A program made the position numbers and the translations under genes. A stretch of 9,866 nucleotides of DNA from Thiopontia sp964344435 (GTDB lineage Bacteria > Pseudomonadota > Gammaproteobacteria > GCF-002020875): NCBI GenBank assembly GCA_964344435.1, contig CAYFNH010000088.1, positions 1-9,866 on the forward strand, written 5' to 3'. Within the stretch, counting starts at the first letter, position 1, and the number at the start of each line of letters is the position of its first letter. The notes beneath the pieces are model-generated. The model was not told where the DNA came from, did not search any database, and saw only the letters and a program-made list of their open reading frames with translations. Below, in pieces: positions 1 to 6,842 of the stretch.

Positions 1-1080
1 CTGGAGGTGGAGGATGTATTCAAGGCGGTGAAGGGGGTTCATCAGCGTTGTGAGGGGGGCTATACCGCAGTGGCACTGATTACCGGATACGGCCTGGTGG
101 CCTTCCGCGATGCCTTTGGTATCCGCCCGCTCTGTATCGGCGAACGTGAAGATGAGACAGGACAGAAGGAGTATATGGTCGCCTCCGAAAGTGTGGCGAT
201 CGATACACTGGGCTTCCGCCTGATTCGTGAGGTAGATCCCGGAGAAGCGATCTATATCAGTACCGAAGGAGAGCTCCACAGCCAGCAGTGTGCAGAGGCG
301 CCACAGCTCACCCCTTGCATCTTCGAGCATGTCTATTTTGCCAGGCCCGACTCCATTCTGGATAACGTTCACGTCCACAAGGCACGTCTGCGCATGGGTG
401 AAAAGCTGGCCACCAAAATTCTGTGTGAGTGGCCGGATCATGATATCGATGTGGTCATTCCAGTTCCGGATACCAGCCGCACCGCCGCTTCACAACTGGC
501 CTACAAGCTGGATGTGGTCTACCGCGAGGGTTTTATCAAGAACCGTTATATCGGTCGCACTTTCATCATGCCGGGGCAGAAGCAGCGCAAAAAGTCGGTA
601 CGGCAGAAACTGAACCCATTGGGGCTGGAGTTCAAGGGGAAGAATGTACTGCTGGTGGATGACTCCATTGTGCGTGGTACTACCTCGGCACAGATCATCG
701 AGATGGCGCGCAATGCAGGGGCCAACAAGGTCTACTTCGCCTCGGCAGCCCCACCGGTGCGTTACCCCAATGTCTACGGAATTGATATGCCGGTTGCCTC
801 CGAGCTGATTGCCCACGGCCGAACCGAGGAGGAGGTGGCTGAGTGGATTGGTGCGGACCGGCTCATCTTCCAGGACCTTCATGATCTGATTGATGCGGTG
901 CAGGAGGGCAATCCACAGATTCGACAGTTTGATACCTCGGTATTCGATGCCAACTACGTAACCGGTAATATCGACGATGCCTATCTCCAGCAGCTGGAGG
1001 CAGCCCGCTGCGACTCGGAAAAGAGCAAGCGGGACAGTGAAGACGATGATGAGGTGCTGGGAGTCTATAACTCCAATTAA
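1..1080 (+). CDS. purF: Amidophosphoribosyltransferase, 3' part
   Basis: PurF makes 5-phosphoribosylamine from PRPP and glutamine, the first committed step of purine synthesis in the cytoplasm. The frame is open from base 1, so the GTG at 7 is internal and the gene begins outside the window. About 359 residues are present of a family length near 505; the N-terminal nucleophile Cys and most of the glutaminase domain are missing. Visible landmarks are the late glutaminase segment (GIRPL, YMVASESVA), the YFARPDS region, KNRYIGRTFIMPGQ, and the PRPP-binding loop VLLVDDSIVRGTTS at bases 646–687. The tail is acidic and serine-rich (DSEKSKRDSEDDDE). MetZ follows after a 133-base gap, an order known from pseudomonads and related gammaproteobacteria. 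Identity is near certain from close similarity to E. coli PurF. Confidence 0.97.
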   Translation: MEVEDVFKAVKGVHQRCEGGYTAVALITGYGLVAFRDAFGIRPLCIGEREDETGQKEYMVASESVAIDTLGFRLIREVDPGEAIYISTEGELHSQQCAEAPQLTPCIFEHVYFARPDSILDNVHVHKARLRMGEKLATKILCEWPDHDIDVVIPVPDTSRTAASQLAYKLDVVYREGFIKNRYIGRTFIMPGQKQRKKSVRQKLNPLGLEFKGKNVLLVDDSIVRGTTSAQIIEMARNAGANKVYFASAAPPVRYPNVYGIDMPVASELIAHGRTEEEVAEWIGADRLIFQDLHDLIDAVQEGNPQIRQFDTSVFDANYVTGNIDDAYLQQLEAARCDSEKSKRDSEDDDEVLGVYNSN

Positions 1081-1095
1081 TGGGATGAGATAGTT

Positions 1096-1130
1096 CCCTC
1101 CCCCTGGTAGGGGGAGGGGCAGGGTGGGGG
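1096..1130 (+). repeat. GC-rich hairpin repeat, copy 1 (REP-like)
   Basis: A perfect 10-bp stem (1096–1105 with 1109–1118, 3-base loop) is followed by a G-rich tail to 1130. From 1110 the + strand holds four G-runs separated by 1–2 bases, which fits a G-quadruplex pattern. It lies between purF and metZ on the coding strand, so the RNA would carry both the hairpin and the G-runs. It resembles the short palindromic intergenic repeats common in proteobacteria. A role as attenuator or mRNA stabiliser is inference only; there is no T-run, so it is not a classical terminator. Confidence 0.8.
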
Positions 1131-1201
1131 TCGAACTGTCAGGACGAGCTGTAAGGCTGTTTTATGATCTTCATGCACTTCATGGTGTATAGCTTTTAAT
1201 T

Positions 1202-1207
1202 GAGGAG
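1202..1207 (+). promoter_or_regulatory. Ribosome binding site of metZ
   Basis: GAGGAG ends six bases before the ATG at 1214. It directly abuts the alternative in-frame TTG at 1208, which would leave no spacer, so the site decides for the ATG start. Confidence 0.75.
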
Positions 1208-1213
1208 TTGATC

Positions 1214-2389
1214 ATGATCGATCCAGAAGAGTACGGTTTTTCCACACTGGCTATTCGAGCTGGACATGAGCGCACGCATGAGGGAGAGCATGGCGAGCCG
1301 ATCTTTCCCACCTCCAGCTTTGTCTTTGATTCAGCCGAGCAGGCGGCGGCCCGTTTTTCGGGAGAGGAGCCGGGCAATATCTACGCCCGCTTTACTAATC
1401 CGACGGTCAAGATTTTCGAACAGCGCCTCGCTGCACTGGAGGGGGGAGAACGTGCCGTTGCTACCGCCTCCGGGATGTCGGCAATCCTCTCTACCTGTAT
1501 GGGGATACTGAAGGCGGGTGACCATGTGGTGGTTTCGCGCAGTGTGTTCGGTACCACGGTGGTGCTCTTCAACCAGTTCATGGCCAAGTTCGGAGTCGAG
1601 GTCACTTTCGTCTCGCTGACCGACCTGAAAGAGTGGGAGCAGGCGATGCAGCCCAATACCCGTCTGCTCTTTCTGGAGACCCCGGCCAACCCACTGACGC
1701 AGGTGGGGGATATCCAGGCACTGGCCGATCTGGCTCACAACCACGGCGCGTTGTTGGTGGTTGATAACTGCTTCTGTACTCCGGCACTGCAGCAGCCATT
1801 ATTGCTGGGTGCAGATATTGTTATCCACTCGGCAACCAAGTATCTGGATGGTCAGGGGCGTGCCGTCGGTGGTGCGGTGGTTGGCTCAGAAGCCGTGGTG
1901 GGTACCGATGTCTACAGCTTTCTGCGCACCGCTGGCCCCACCATGAGCCCGTTCAGTGGCTGGATCTTCCTCAAGGGGCTGGAGACACTGAAGCTGCGGA
2001 TGGAGGCACATTCACGTAATGCAAGGTTGCTGGCCGAGTGGTTGGAGCAGCAGCCACAGGTGAGTCGGGTTCACTATCCGGGACTGGAGAGCCATCCGCA
2101 GTACGACCTGGCTGCAGCGCAGCAGAAGGACACTGGGGGTATCCTCTCCTTCGAGCTGGAAGGGGGCAAGGGGGCGGCCTGGTCACTGATCAATGCGACC
2201 GAAATGGTCTCCATTACCGCCAACCTGGGGGATACCAAAACCACCATTACCCACCCGGCAACCACCACCCATGGACGGCTTTCGGATGAAGACAAGGCAC
2301 AGGCGGGAATTACCGATGGGCTGTTGCGCATTGCGGTTGGGCTGGAGGAGATCGAGGATTTGAAGCGGGATCTTGGTCGTGGGCTCTGA
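1214..2389 (+). CDS. metZ: O-succinylhomoserine sulfhydrylase
   Basis: A PLP enzyme of the Cys/Met metabolism family that makes homocysteine directly from O-succinylhomoserine and sulfide, bypassing cystathionine. It has 391 residues, typical for the family (about 400). Visible signs are the substrate-side IYARFTNPT segment near residue 58, the VATASGMSA stretch, LLFLETPANP, VVDNCFCTP, and the PLP lysine Lys209 in SATKYLDGQG. The C-terminal TITHPATTTHG motif is also present. The start is set by the ribosome binding site. Placement after purF favours MetZ over the similar MetB or MetY, and the LDGQGRAVGG segment also fits MetZ; the exact substrate cannot be proven from sequence. Its 3' end overlaps the next gene, suggesting translational coupling. 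Confidence 0.9.
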   Translation: MIDPEEYGFSTLAIRAGHERTHEGEHGEPIFPTSSFVFDSAEQAAARFSGEEPGNIYARFTNPTVKIFEQRLAALEGGERAVATASGMSAILSTCMGILKAGDHVVVSRSVFGTTVVLFNQFMAKFGVEVTFVSLTDLKEWEQAMQPNTRLLFLETPANPLTQVGDIQALADLAHNHGALLVVDNCFCTPALQQPLLLGADIVIHSATKYLDGQGRAVGGAVVGSEAVVGTDVYSFLRTAGPTMSPFSGWIFLKGLETLKLRMEAHSRNARLLAEWLEQQPQVSRVHYPGLESHPQYDLAAAQQKDTGGILSFELEGGKGAAWSLINATEMVSITANLGDTKTTITHPATTTHGRLSDEDKAQAGITDGLLRIAVGLEEIEDLKRDLGRGL

Positions 2390-3197
2390 CCTCTTCAGAG
2401 AGGTAGAGCGGGTTCTCGAGCTCTCTGAGCTGGAAGAGAAGCTGGCAGCAACCGAGCAGCTTTATCGCAACTGGCAACAGGGTGGTTACACGCTGGATTC
2501 AATCCACCCCCCCAAGCCAATAGGCCAGGCGGGGCACCCGCAGAAACCGGAGCTGGTAGTACCCCGCAAATTGAAGCGCCGCCGTCTGGGTACGCCTCTG
2601 GGGCATGCCTCCATGATCCACGCCATTGCTCATATCGAATTCAACGCAATCAATCTGGCGCTGGATGCGGCCTACCGCTTTCGAGGGTTGCCCCAAGCCT
2701 ATTATGACGACTGGCTACGCATTGCCGATGAGGAGCGTTACCACTTTCAGCTGATACAGGAGCGGTTGGGAAAACTGGGGTATGCCTACGGTGATTTTCC
2801 GGCACATAATGGTTTGTGGGAGACCGCGCAAAAGACGGCAAATGATGTATTGCTGCGCATGGGGCTGGTGCCGCGCATTCTGGAGGCGCGCGGACTGGAT
2901 GTGAACCCGGGGATTATGCAGAAACTCAAAGAGATTGGAGATGAAGAGGTCGTCCCTGCACTGGAGATTATCTTGCGCGATGAGGTGGGTCATGTGAAGG
3001 CAGGCACGAAATGGTTCCGTTACCTATGCGAACAGCGCGGCATCGACTCGGAGGAGACCTTCGAGCGACTGGTACGAGACAATCTACCCCATACCATCCG
3101 TGGTCCCTTTCATGAGCAGGGGCGCCGACAGGCGGGATTCAGTGAGCGAGAGATGCATTTTCTCTATACGTTGGATCGGGAGAACCGGGCGATGTAA
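2379..3197 (+). CDS. DUF455 ferritin-like protein
   Basis: A cytoplasmic protein of 272 residues, near the usual size of the DUF455 family (COG2833), whose biochemical role I do not know. It is rich in helix and carries the four-helix di-iron pattern: Glu87 (AHIEFNA), Glu119-x-x-His122 (DEERYHF), Glu169 (RILEARGLD) and Glu202-x-x-His205 (RDEVGHV). This matches the E, ExxH, E, ExxH ligand order of ferritin-like oxidases and hydroxylases, so metal binding is a fair inference. I prefer the GTG at 2379 because GGGA lies eight bases upstream; a TTG at 2373 is possible. The gene overlaps metZ by 11 bases, so it is probably co-translated with it. No signal peptide or membrane segment is visible. Confidence 0.88.
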   Translation: MGSDLFREVERVLELSELEEKLAATEQLYRNWQQGGYTLDSIHPPKPIGQAGHPQKPELVVPRKLKRRRLGTPLGHASMIHAIAHIEFNAINLALDAAYRFRGLPQAYYDDWLRIADEERYHFQLIQERLGKLGYAYGDFPAHNGLWETAQKTANDVLLRMGLVPRILEARGLDVNPGIMQKLKEIGDEEVVPALEIILRDEVGHVKAGTKWFRYLCEQRGIDSEETFERLVRDNLPHTIRGPFHEQGRRQAGFSEREMHFLYTLDRENRAM

Positions 3198-3199
3198 GC

Positions 3200-3238
3200 T
3201 TGCCTTATTTTATTTTTGTAGTATGTTCTACATAACTA
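3200..3238 (+). promoter_or_regulatory. Probable promoter and operator of the toxin–antitoxin pair
   Basis: TTGCCT at 3200 and TATGTT at 3222 form a moderate -35/-10 pair with a 16-base spacer. The -10 lies inside an imperfect palindrome at 3219–3238 (TATGT, TCT, ACATA with flanking TAG and CTA). Type II antitoxins commonly repress their own operon through such palindromes. The assignment is by position and symmetry only. The stretch is AT-rich compared with its neighbours. Confidence 0.5.
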
Positions 3239-3257
3239 GATCAAAGAGAGAAGTGTT

Positions 3258-3503
3258 ATGCAGCAAGTTCCTGTACGTGAGGTTAATCAGCACCTCTCCA
3301 GATATATTGAATTGGTAGAGTCGGGTGAAGATTTCATTATCACCAGGCGGGGAAAGCCAGTGGCCAGACTCTCTGCGGTTACAGCAGAAATAGAGCTTTC
3401 CGAGGCACAGCAGCAGGCTTATGCACGAGTCAGTGAACGGATGAACCCCGGATACCACCTGGGGGGAGAGCCTCTGGATCGTGATACACTGCATGAGCGC
3501 TAA
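3258..3503 (+). CDS. Phd/YefM-family antitoxin
   Basis: A small DNA-binding antitoxin of 81 residues. The N-terminal half (about 1–42: VPVREVNQHLSRYIELVE, then GEDFIITRRGKPVARL) is the typical Phd/YefM fold that binds operator DNA as a dimer. The C-terminal half (GYHLGGEPLDRDTLHER) is the less ordered part that normally occludes the toxin. A purine-rich AGAGAGAAG stands five bases before the ATG. The gene overlaps the toxin by 11 bases, which couples their synthesis. Expected role: neutralise the PIN RNase and repress the operon as a complex. Confidence 0.88.
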   Translation: MQQVPVREVNQHLSRYIELVESGEDFIITRRGKPVARLSAVTAEIELSEAQQQAYARVSERMNPGYHLGGEPLDRDTLHER

Positions 3504-3912
3504 TCGCTACAGTCTTGATACCAATATCCTCATTTATTCGGTTGACCGAGATGCCGGTGAGCGTCACCAGAAAGCTGTTGCGCTGATGGATGAGATGGTG
3601 GGAAAGCGTTGTTTGTTAACCTTGCAATCGCTCTCGGAATTTTTCAGTGCGGCAACCCGAAAGGGGAAGATGCCGGTTGAGGATGCCAGAGCGCAGGTGG
3701 AGGACTGGATGGTTCTGTTTCCGACAGTGACAGCAGACTCACAGGTAGTTGTGCGGGCCATGGAGTCGGTTAGTAGGCGGCAGTTCTCCTATTGGGATGC
3801 GATGCTGGTGGAGACTGCGGTAAGGGCCGGGGTTACCCATCTCTATAGTGAGGATATGCAGCATGGACAGCACTGGAGAGGGATGGAGATCATCAACCCA
3901 TTCAGACGGTAA
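3493..3912 (+). CDS. vapC: VapC-type PIN-domain toxin
   Basis: A 139-residue PIN endoribonuclease, full length for the family. The four acidic metal ligands are visible: Asp9 (SLDTNILIY), Glu49 (QSLSEFF), Asp102 (YWDAMLVETA) and Asp121 (YSEDMQHG). It should cleave RNA in the cytoplasm, usually tRNA or rRNA sites in this family, when the antitoxin is degraded. The ATG at 3493 overlaps the antitoxin stop; a GTG at 3481 in the same frame would add four residues and looks less likely. The 3' end overlaps the convergent lpxH by 11 bases, with no terminator between. The catalytic set is intact, so the toxin is probably active. Confidence 0.88.
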   Translation: MSANRYSLDTNILIYSVDRDAGERHQKAVALMDEMVGKRCLLTLQSLSEFFSAATRKGKMPVEDARAQVEDWMVLFPTVTADSQVVVRAMESVSRRQFSYWDAMLVETAVRAGVTHLYSEDMQHGQHWRGMEIINPFRR

Positions 3913-4618
3913 GTTGGACAAATCGGTGGTTATCATGAATCAGTACATTATTGGTTGACTCCCAGTCTCCCAATACCAACCGTTGTGCAGGTTTGTCATT
4001 CAGCATAAAGGTGTGAATGCCGGGGCGGTGGGTGTGGCCGTGAACCAAGGTGTTGCAGCCCCATTGCTGGAGAGTCTCTTCCACAGTCTGCTGAGTTACG
4101 TCCATGATCATCGCACTCTTCTGCCGCTTGTCACTGTCGCTACGCTGGCGTAGCGATCGACCAATTCGGCGACGCAGAGATTGGGGCAGATGGCGTAAAA
4201 CCCAGCGGGTGATTGGATGGCGGATCCATCTCCGGTAGTGCTGATAACTCAGATCCTCACTACAGAGGGTGTCACCGTGGGTCAACAGGATGGGGTTGCC
4301 ATCGAGTTCAATTCGAGAGGGATCCGCAATCAGCTGGCAGCCACTGATCTGTTCAAACCGTTTGCCGAGCAGGAAATCCCGATTACCGTGTTGCAGGTAG
4401 ATGGCGGTTCCCAGCGCTGTCGTATGGTGTAGTGCTTGCAGAACTGGCAGGTGATCTTCAATGGAGAGGTCATCCCCCAGCCACACCTCAAACAGATCAC
4501 CAAGAATATACAAATTCTCGTGTTTCGGTGCCTCCTCATCGAGGAAGCGGAGAAAACGCTCCATCACCTCCGGCTGTTCTCTGGAGAGGTGAAGGTCTGC
4601 AATCAAGCAGGTTGACAT
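3902..4618 (-). CDS. lpxH: UDP-2,3-diacylglucosamine diphosphatase
   Basis: LpxH hydrolyses UDP-2,3-diacylglucosamine to lipid X and UMP, the fourth step of lipid A synthesis, at the inner face of the cytoplasmic membrane. It has 238 residues, the usual length. The calcineurin-like metal ligands are all visible: Asp8 and His10 (ADLHL), Asp41 (LGDLFEVW), Asn79 (HGNRDF), His114 (THGD), His195 and His197 (HGHTHRP), at the same numbers as in well-studied LpxH. It lies downstream of ppiB on the same strand, an arrangement also seen in E. coli; 59 bases with a hairpin repeat separate them. No clear Shine–Dalgarno sequence precedes the ATG. Confidence 0.96.
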   Translation of the reverse strand: MSTCLIADLHLSREQPEVMERFLRFLDEEAPKHENLYILGDLFEVWLGDDLSIEDHLPVLQALHHTTALGTAIYLQHGNRDFLLGKRFEQISGCQLIADPSRIELDGNPILLTHGDTLCSEDLSYQHYRRWIRHPITRWVLRHLPQSLRRRIGRSLRQRSDSDKRQKSAMIMDVTQQTVEETLQQWGCNTLVHGHTHRPGIHTFMLNDKPAQRLVLGDWESTNNVLIHDNHRFVQLTV

Positions 4619-4635
4619 TGCGGAATATAACGTCC

Positions 4636-4670
4636 CCCTCCCCCTTGCAGGGGGAGGGTTGGGGTGGGGG
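4636..4670 (+). repeat. GC-rich hairpin repeat, copy 2 (REP-like)
   Basis: The same 10-bp stem as copy 1 (4636–4645 with 4649–4658) has loop TGC and a G-rich tail to 4670 with four G-runs. It lies between ppiB and lpxH, which are read on the other strand, so their RNA would carry the C-rich complement. The stem is identical to copy 1; only the loop and the tail linkers differ. Confidence 0.8.
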
Positions 4671-4677
4671 TAGAGCG

Positions 4678-5169
4678 TTATTCGTCAACCGTGACCTTCT
4701 CAATAACGACATCCTCCTTCGGTACATCATCATGAAAGCCGTGGCTACCGGTATCCACCTTCTCAATGGTACGTACCACATCCATCCCCTCGGTGACCTC
4801 TCCGAAAACACAGTAGCCCCATCCATCCTGCCCCGGATAGTTGAGGAATCCATTGCTGTTGGTATTGATGAAGAATTGAGCAGTCGCGGAGTGCGGATCC
4901 ATTGTGCGTGCCATGGCGATGGTGCCCACGTTGTTCTGTAGGCCATTGTTGGCCTCATTTTCGATCGGTTCGTTGGTTGGCTTCTCTGCCATGCCGGGCT
5001 CCATACCGCCACCCTGAATCATGAAACCGGGAATGACCCGGTGAAAGATGGTGCCATCGTAGAAGCCGTCGCGGCAGTAGTCGAGGAAGTTCTCTACGGT
5101 CTGTGGGGCCTTCTCGGCATTGAGTTCGATGGTGATCTCTCCGTGAGAGGTGCTCATTGTGACGATCAT
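4678..5169 (-). CDS. ppiB: Peptidyl-prolyl isomerase B, cytoplasmic cyclophilin
   Basis: A cyclophilin of 163 residues without signal peptide, matching cytoplasmic PpiB in length. It speeds cis–trans isomerisation of proline peptide bonds during folding. The catalytic segment FHRVIPGFMIQGG (Phe42, His43, Arg44, Gln52) and the second wall of the site, TIAMAR and SATAQFFIN (about 83–102), are complete. An AGAAGGA element lies about ten bases before the ATG; an internal ATG four codons later is possible. It is followed by lpxH and preceded by an exported cyclophilin paralogue. Confidence 0.95.
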   Translation of the reverse strand: MIVTMSTSHGEITIELNAEKAPQTVENFLDYCRDGFYDGTIFHRVIPGFMIQGGGMEPGMAEKPTNEPIENEANNGLQNNVGTIAMARTMDPHSATAQFFINTNSNGFLNYPGQDGWGYCVFGEVTEGMDVVRTIEKVDTGSHGFHDDVPKEDVVIEKVTVDE

Positions 5170-5212
5170 TGTAAGGTAGTCCTTCTGTTACTGATTAAAT
5201 GGTATCTGGTAA

Positions 5213-5248
5213 CCCTCTATCCTTGCAGGGAGAGGGCAAGGGCGGGGG
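5213..5248 (+). repeat. GC-rich hairpin repeat, copy 3 (REP-like, diverged)
   Basis: A variant of the same repeat lies between ppiB and the exported cyclophilin. The right arm (5227–5236) is AGGGAGAGGG and the left arm (5213–5223) carries one extra base, so the stem is imperfect. Loop TGC is shared with copy 2. The tail to 5248 keeps four G-runs of three or more. Confidence 0.7.
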
Positions 5249-5277
5249 AGTGAATGAATGGGGAATAACTGTAGAAA

Positions 5278-5904
5278 CTATTGAGAGACGATCCTTGCCG
5301 ACTCAATCACCACCGGCTCCTGAGGGGCATCCTTGGCGAAGGGGCCGCCAGAGCCAGTCTTCGTCTGCTCGATCTGGCGCACTACATCCATACCCTGAAT
5401 TACCCGGCCGAAGACAGTATACCCCCAGCCACGTTGTGACTTGCGGGTATGGTTGAGAAAACGGTTGTTGGCCGTATTGATGAAAAACTGTGCGGTAGCA
5501 GAGTGTGGATCGCTGGTGCGCGCCATGGCGATGGTGCCGGGCAGGTTCTTCAGGCCGTTGTCTGCCTCATTGGGGATCATGTCCAGCGTTGCCTTCTTCT
5601 CATATTGAGGCGTGTAACCACCACCCTGAATCATGAACTGGGGGATCACCCGGTGGAAGATGGTATCGCTGTAGTGACCACTCTTTACATAGGTGAGAAA
5701 GTTGGTGACCGTGAAGGGGGCACGAGCCTGGTCCAGTTGAACGGTAATGGTGCCACGGTTGGTTACCAGCTCCACCACGGGAGAGTCGGTAGCAATCATC
5801 GGATTTTTCTCATTGGCGACAGCAGGGTCGGACGAGAATACGGTAAAGACGATTGCCCCCAGCAGGGCAACCACGGAGCCAAAGATAGTAAGGTTCTTCT
5901 TCAT
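5278..5904 (-). CDS. ppiA: Exported cyclophilin-type peptidyl-prolyl isomerase
   Basis: A cyclophilin of 208 residues with an N-terminal export signal: two lysines, a hydrophobic core at about 5–23, and a likely signal peptidase I site after AVA at residue 30. There is no lipobox cysteine. The mature part therefore should act in the periplasm. Catalytic motifs FHRVIPQFMIQGG (Phe83, His84, Arg85) and SATAQFFIN are complete. It differs from ppiB downstream by the signal and a short insert (NHTRKSQRG). A weak purine stretch precedes the ATG. The symbol ppiA follows location and family; orthology to E. coli PpiA is inferred. Confidence 0.9.
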   Translation of the reverse strand: MKKNLTIFGSVVALLGAIVFTVFSSDPAVANEKNPMIATDSPVVELVTNRGTITVQLDQARAPFTVTNFLTYVKSGHYSDTIFHRVIPQFMIQGGGYTPQYEKKATLDMIPNEADNGLKNLPGTIAMARTSDPHSATAQFFINTANNRFLNHTRKSQRGWGYTVFGRVIQGMDVVRQIEQTKTGSGGPFAKDAPQEPVVIESARIVSQ

Positions 5905-5945
5905 GATTTTCTGGATGATGGTTATATCGGATACGTTAGAGGCGA

Positions 5946-5976
5946 ATCATACCCTATTGCAGTCGTGGGGTATAAT
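5946..5976. promoter_or_regulatory. Divergent promoter region, ppiA and the accessory operon
   Basis: The gap at 5905–6030 holds a -10-like TATGAT on the − strand (5946–5951), about 40 bases before ppiA. On the + strand a perfect TATAAT lies at 5971–5976, about 55 bases before the truncated ATPase gene. Neither has a convincing -35 at 16–18 bases. Both calls rest on the -10 match and position alone. Confidence 0.35.
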
Positions 5977-6030
5977 CGCAGCGAATGGTTACCTTTCCAG
6001 GGTAGAGAGACATTTCCGCATGGGGGTGAA

Positions 6031-6420
6031 GTGAGTTACTCAACAGAACAGATTGATGCATTGATTCGGCAAGGGAAGAACAGTGCTGTCGAGTTTAAAA
6101 CCGAGCAGGTTCATGCCGACTCCGTTGCAAAAGAGATTGTCGGATCCCGTATCAGAATCCAGCACTTTGAAGATCGCATCGAATTTATCAGCCCGGGCAG
6201 ACTACCCAATACGGTGACCATAGAGAAGCTCTCCATGGGAGTGTCATATGCAGTCAATCCCGTCCTGTTAAAGTTTATGGAAAACCAGCGGTATATCGAT
6301 AAATTGGGGCGTGGACTACCGATGGTCTATCAGGCAGCAAAAGAGAGGGGGAAAGAGGCTGTTTTTGAAGAGGTTGGTGAAGAGTTCAAGGTGGTTTTGC
6401 CACTTTCTTTTGCGAGTTGA
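6031..6420 (+). pseudogene. Schlafen/AlbA_2–RecG-like ATPase with internal deletion
   Basis: The 129-residue reading frame joins two ends of a longer protein. Residues 2–37 (YSTEQIDALIRQGKNSAVEF, then KTEQVHADSVAKEIV) match the start of an AlbA_2 (Schlafen-type) DNA-binding domain. From about residue 38 the text jumps to the late RecG-like C-terminal domain (RIRIQHFEDRIEFISPGRLP, then YIDKLGRGLPMVYQAA). The core of AlbA_2 and the first part of the C-terminal domain are missing, and the frame is kept across the junction near base 6141. Full-length relatives are several hundred residues. The likely start is the GTG at 6031. It stops three bases before mntA, so it leads that operon. It may be a dead remnant or a reduced protein. 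Confidence 0.75.
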
Positions 6421-6422
6421 CC

Positions 6423-6842
6423 ATGTCAAAACCAGGTGCCCATCAAGAGTTGGCTCAATTCAATCAACAGGTGATTGATCTGATTACGGCGGAAGGGGAA
6501 CCAAAATTGGTCATCCTGTTTGGGTCGCTTGCCAGTCGCAGTGAGACCAGCGAAAGTGATCTTGATCTGGCGGTCTTGTATGAGCAGAAAATAACCACGG
6601 GTATGAAAAAACGCTTGATCGAGCAGTTGGCCCAGCTGTCGGGTAGACCGGTTGACCTGATCGATTTGAAGATGGCAGGGGAACCTCTGCTGGGGAAGAT
6701 TGTTACTAGTGGAAAGCGCCTGTTCGGCAGTGATAGTGAATTTGGTCGACTGCTGAGTAAGCACCTAATTGAGCAGGCTGACTTCATGCCCTATCGAAAA
6801 CGAATTCTGGATGAGAGAAGAGCTCGATGGATCGGGAGTTAG
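6423..6842 (+). CDS. mntA: MntA-type nucleotidyltransferase antitoxin
   Basis: A minimal nucleotidyltransferase of 139 residues. The active-site signature GSX10DXD is exact: Gly34, Ser35, then Asp46 and Asp48 (SDLDLAV), with a third acidic residue at Asp78 (RPVDLID). In studied HepT–MntA pairs this enzyme transfers AMP units to a tyrosine of HepT and so silences the RNase. The ATG at 6423 is chosen over a TTG at 6417; it lies just after the stop of the preceding frame. The 3' end overlaps hepT by 16 bases, so the two are co-translated. Motifs are complete and the protein is probably active. Confidence 0.9.
   Translation: MSKPGAHQELAQFNQQVIDLITAEGEPKLVILFGSLASRSETSESDLDLAVLYEQKITTGMKKRLIEQLAQLSGRPVDLIDLKMAGEPLLGKIVTSGKRLFGSDSEFGRLLSKHLIEQADFMPYRKRILDERRARWIGS

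Noticed and set aside
4432..5012. Open frames antisense to lpxH and ppiB, crossing the hairpin repeat
   Set aside because: Both strands are explained by lpxH and ppiB, whose catalytic motifs are complete; the antisense products show no domain.
5449..6030. Long + strand reading frame antisense to ppiA that runs into the short ATPase
   Set aside because: It is the reverse complement of well-conserved cyclophilin codons, has no recognisable domain, and recognisable protein begins only at about 6031.
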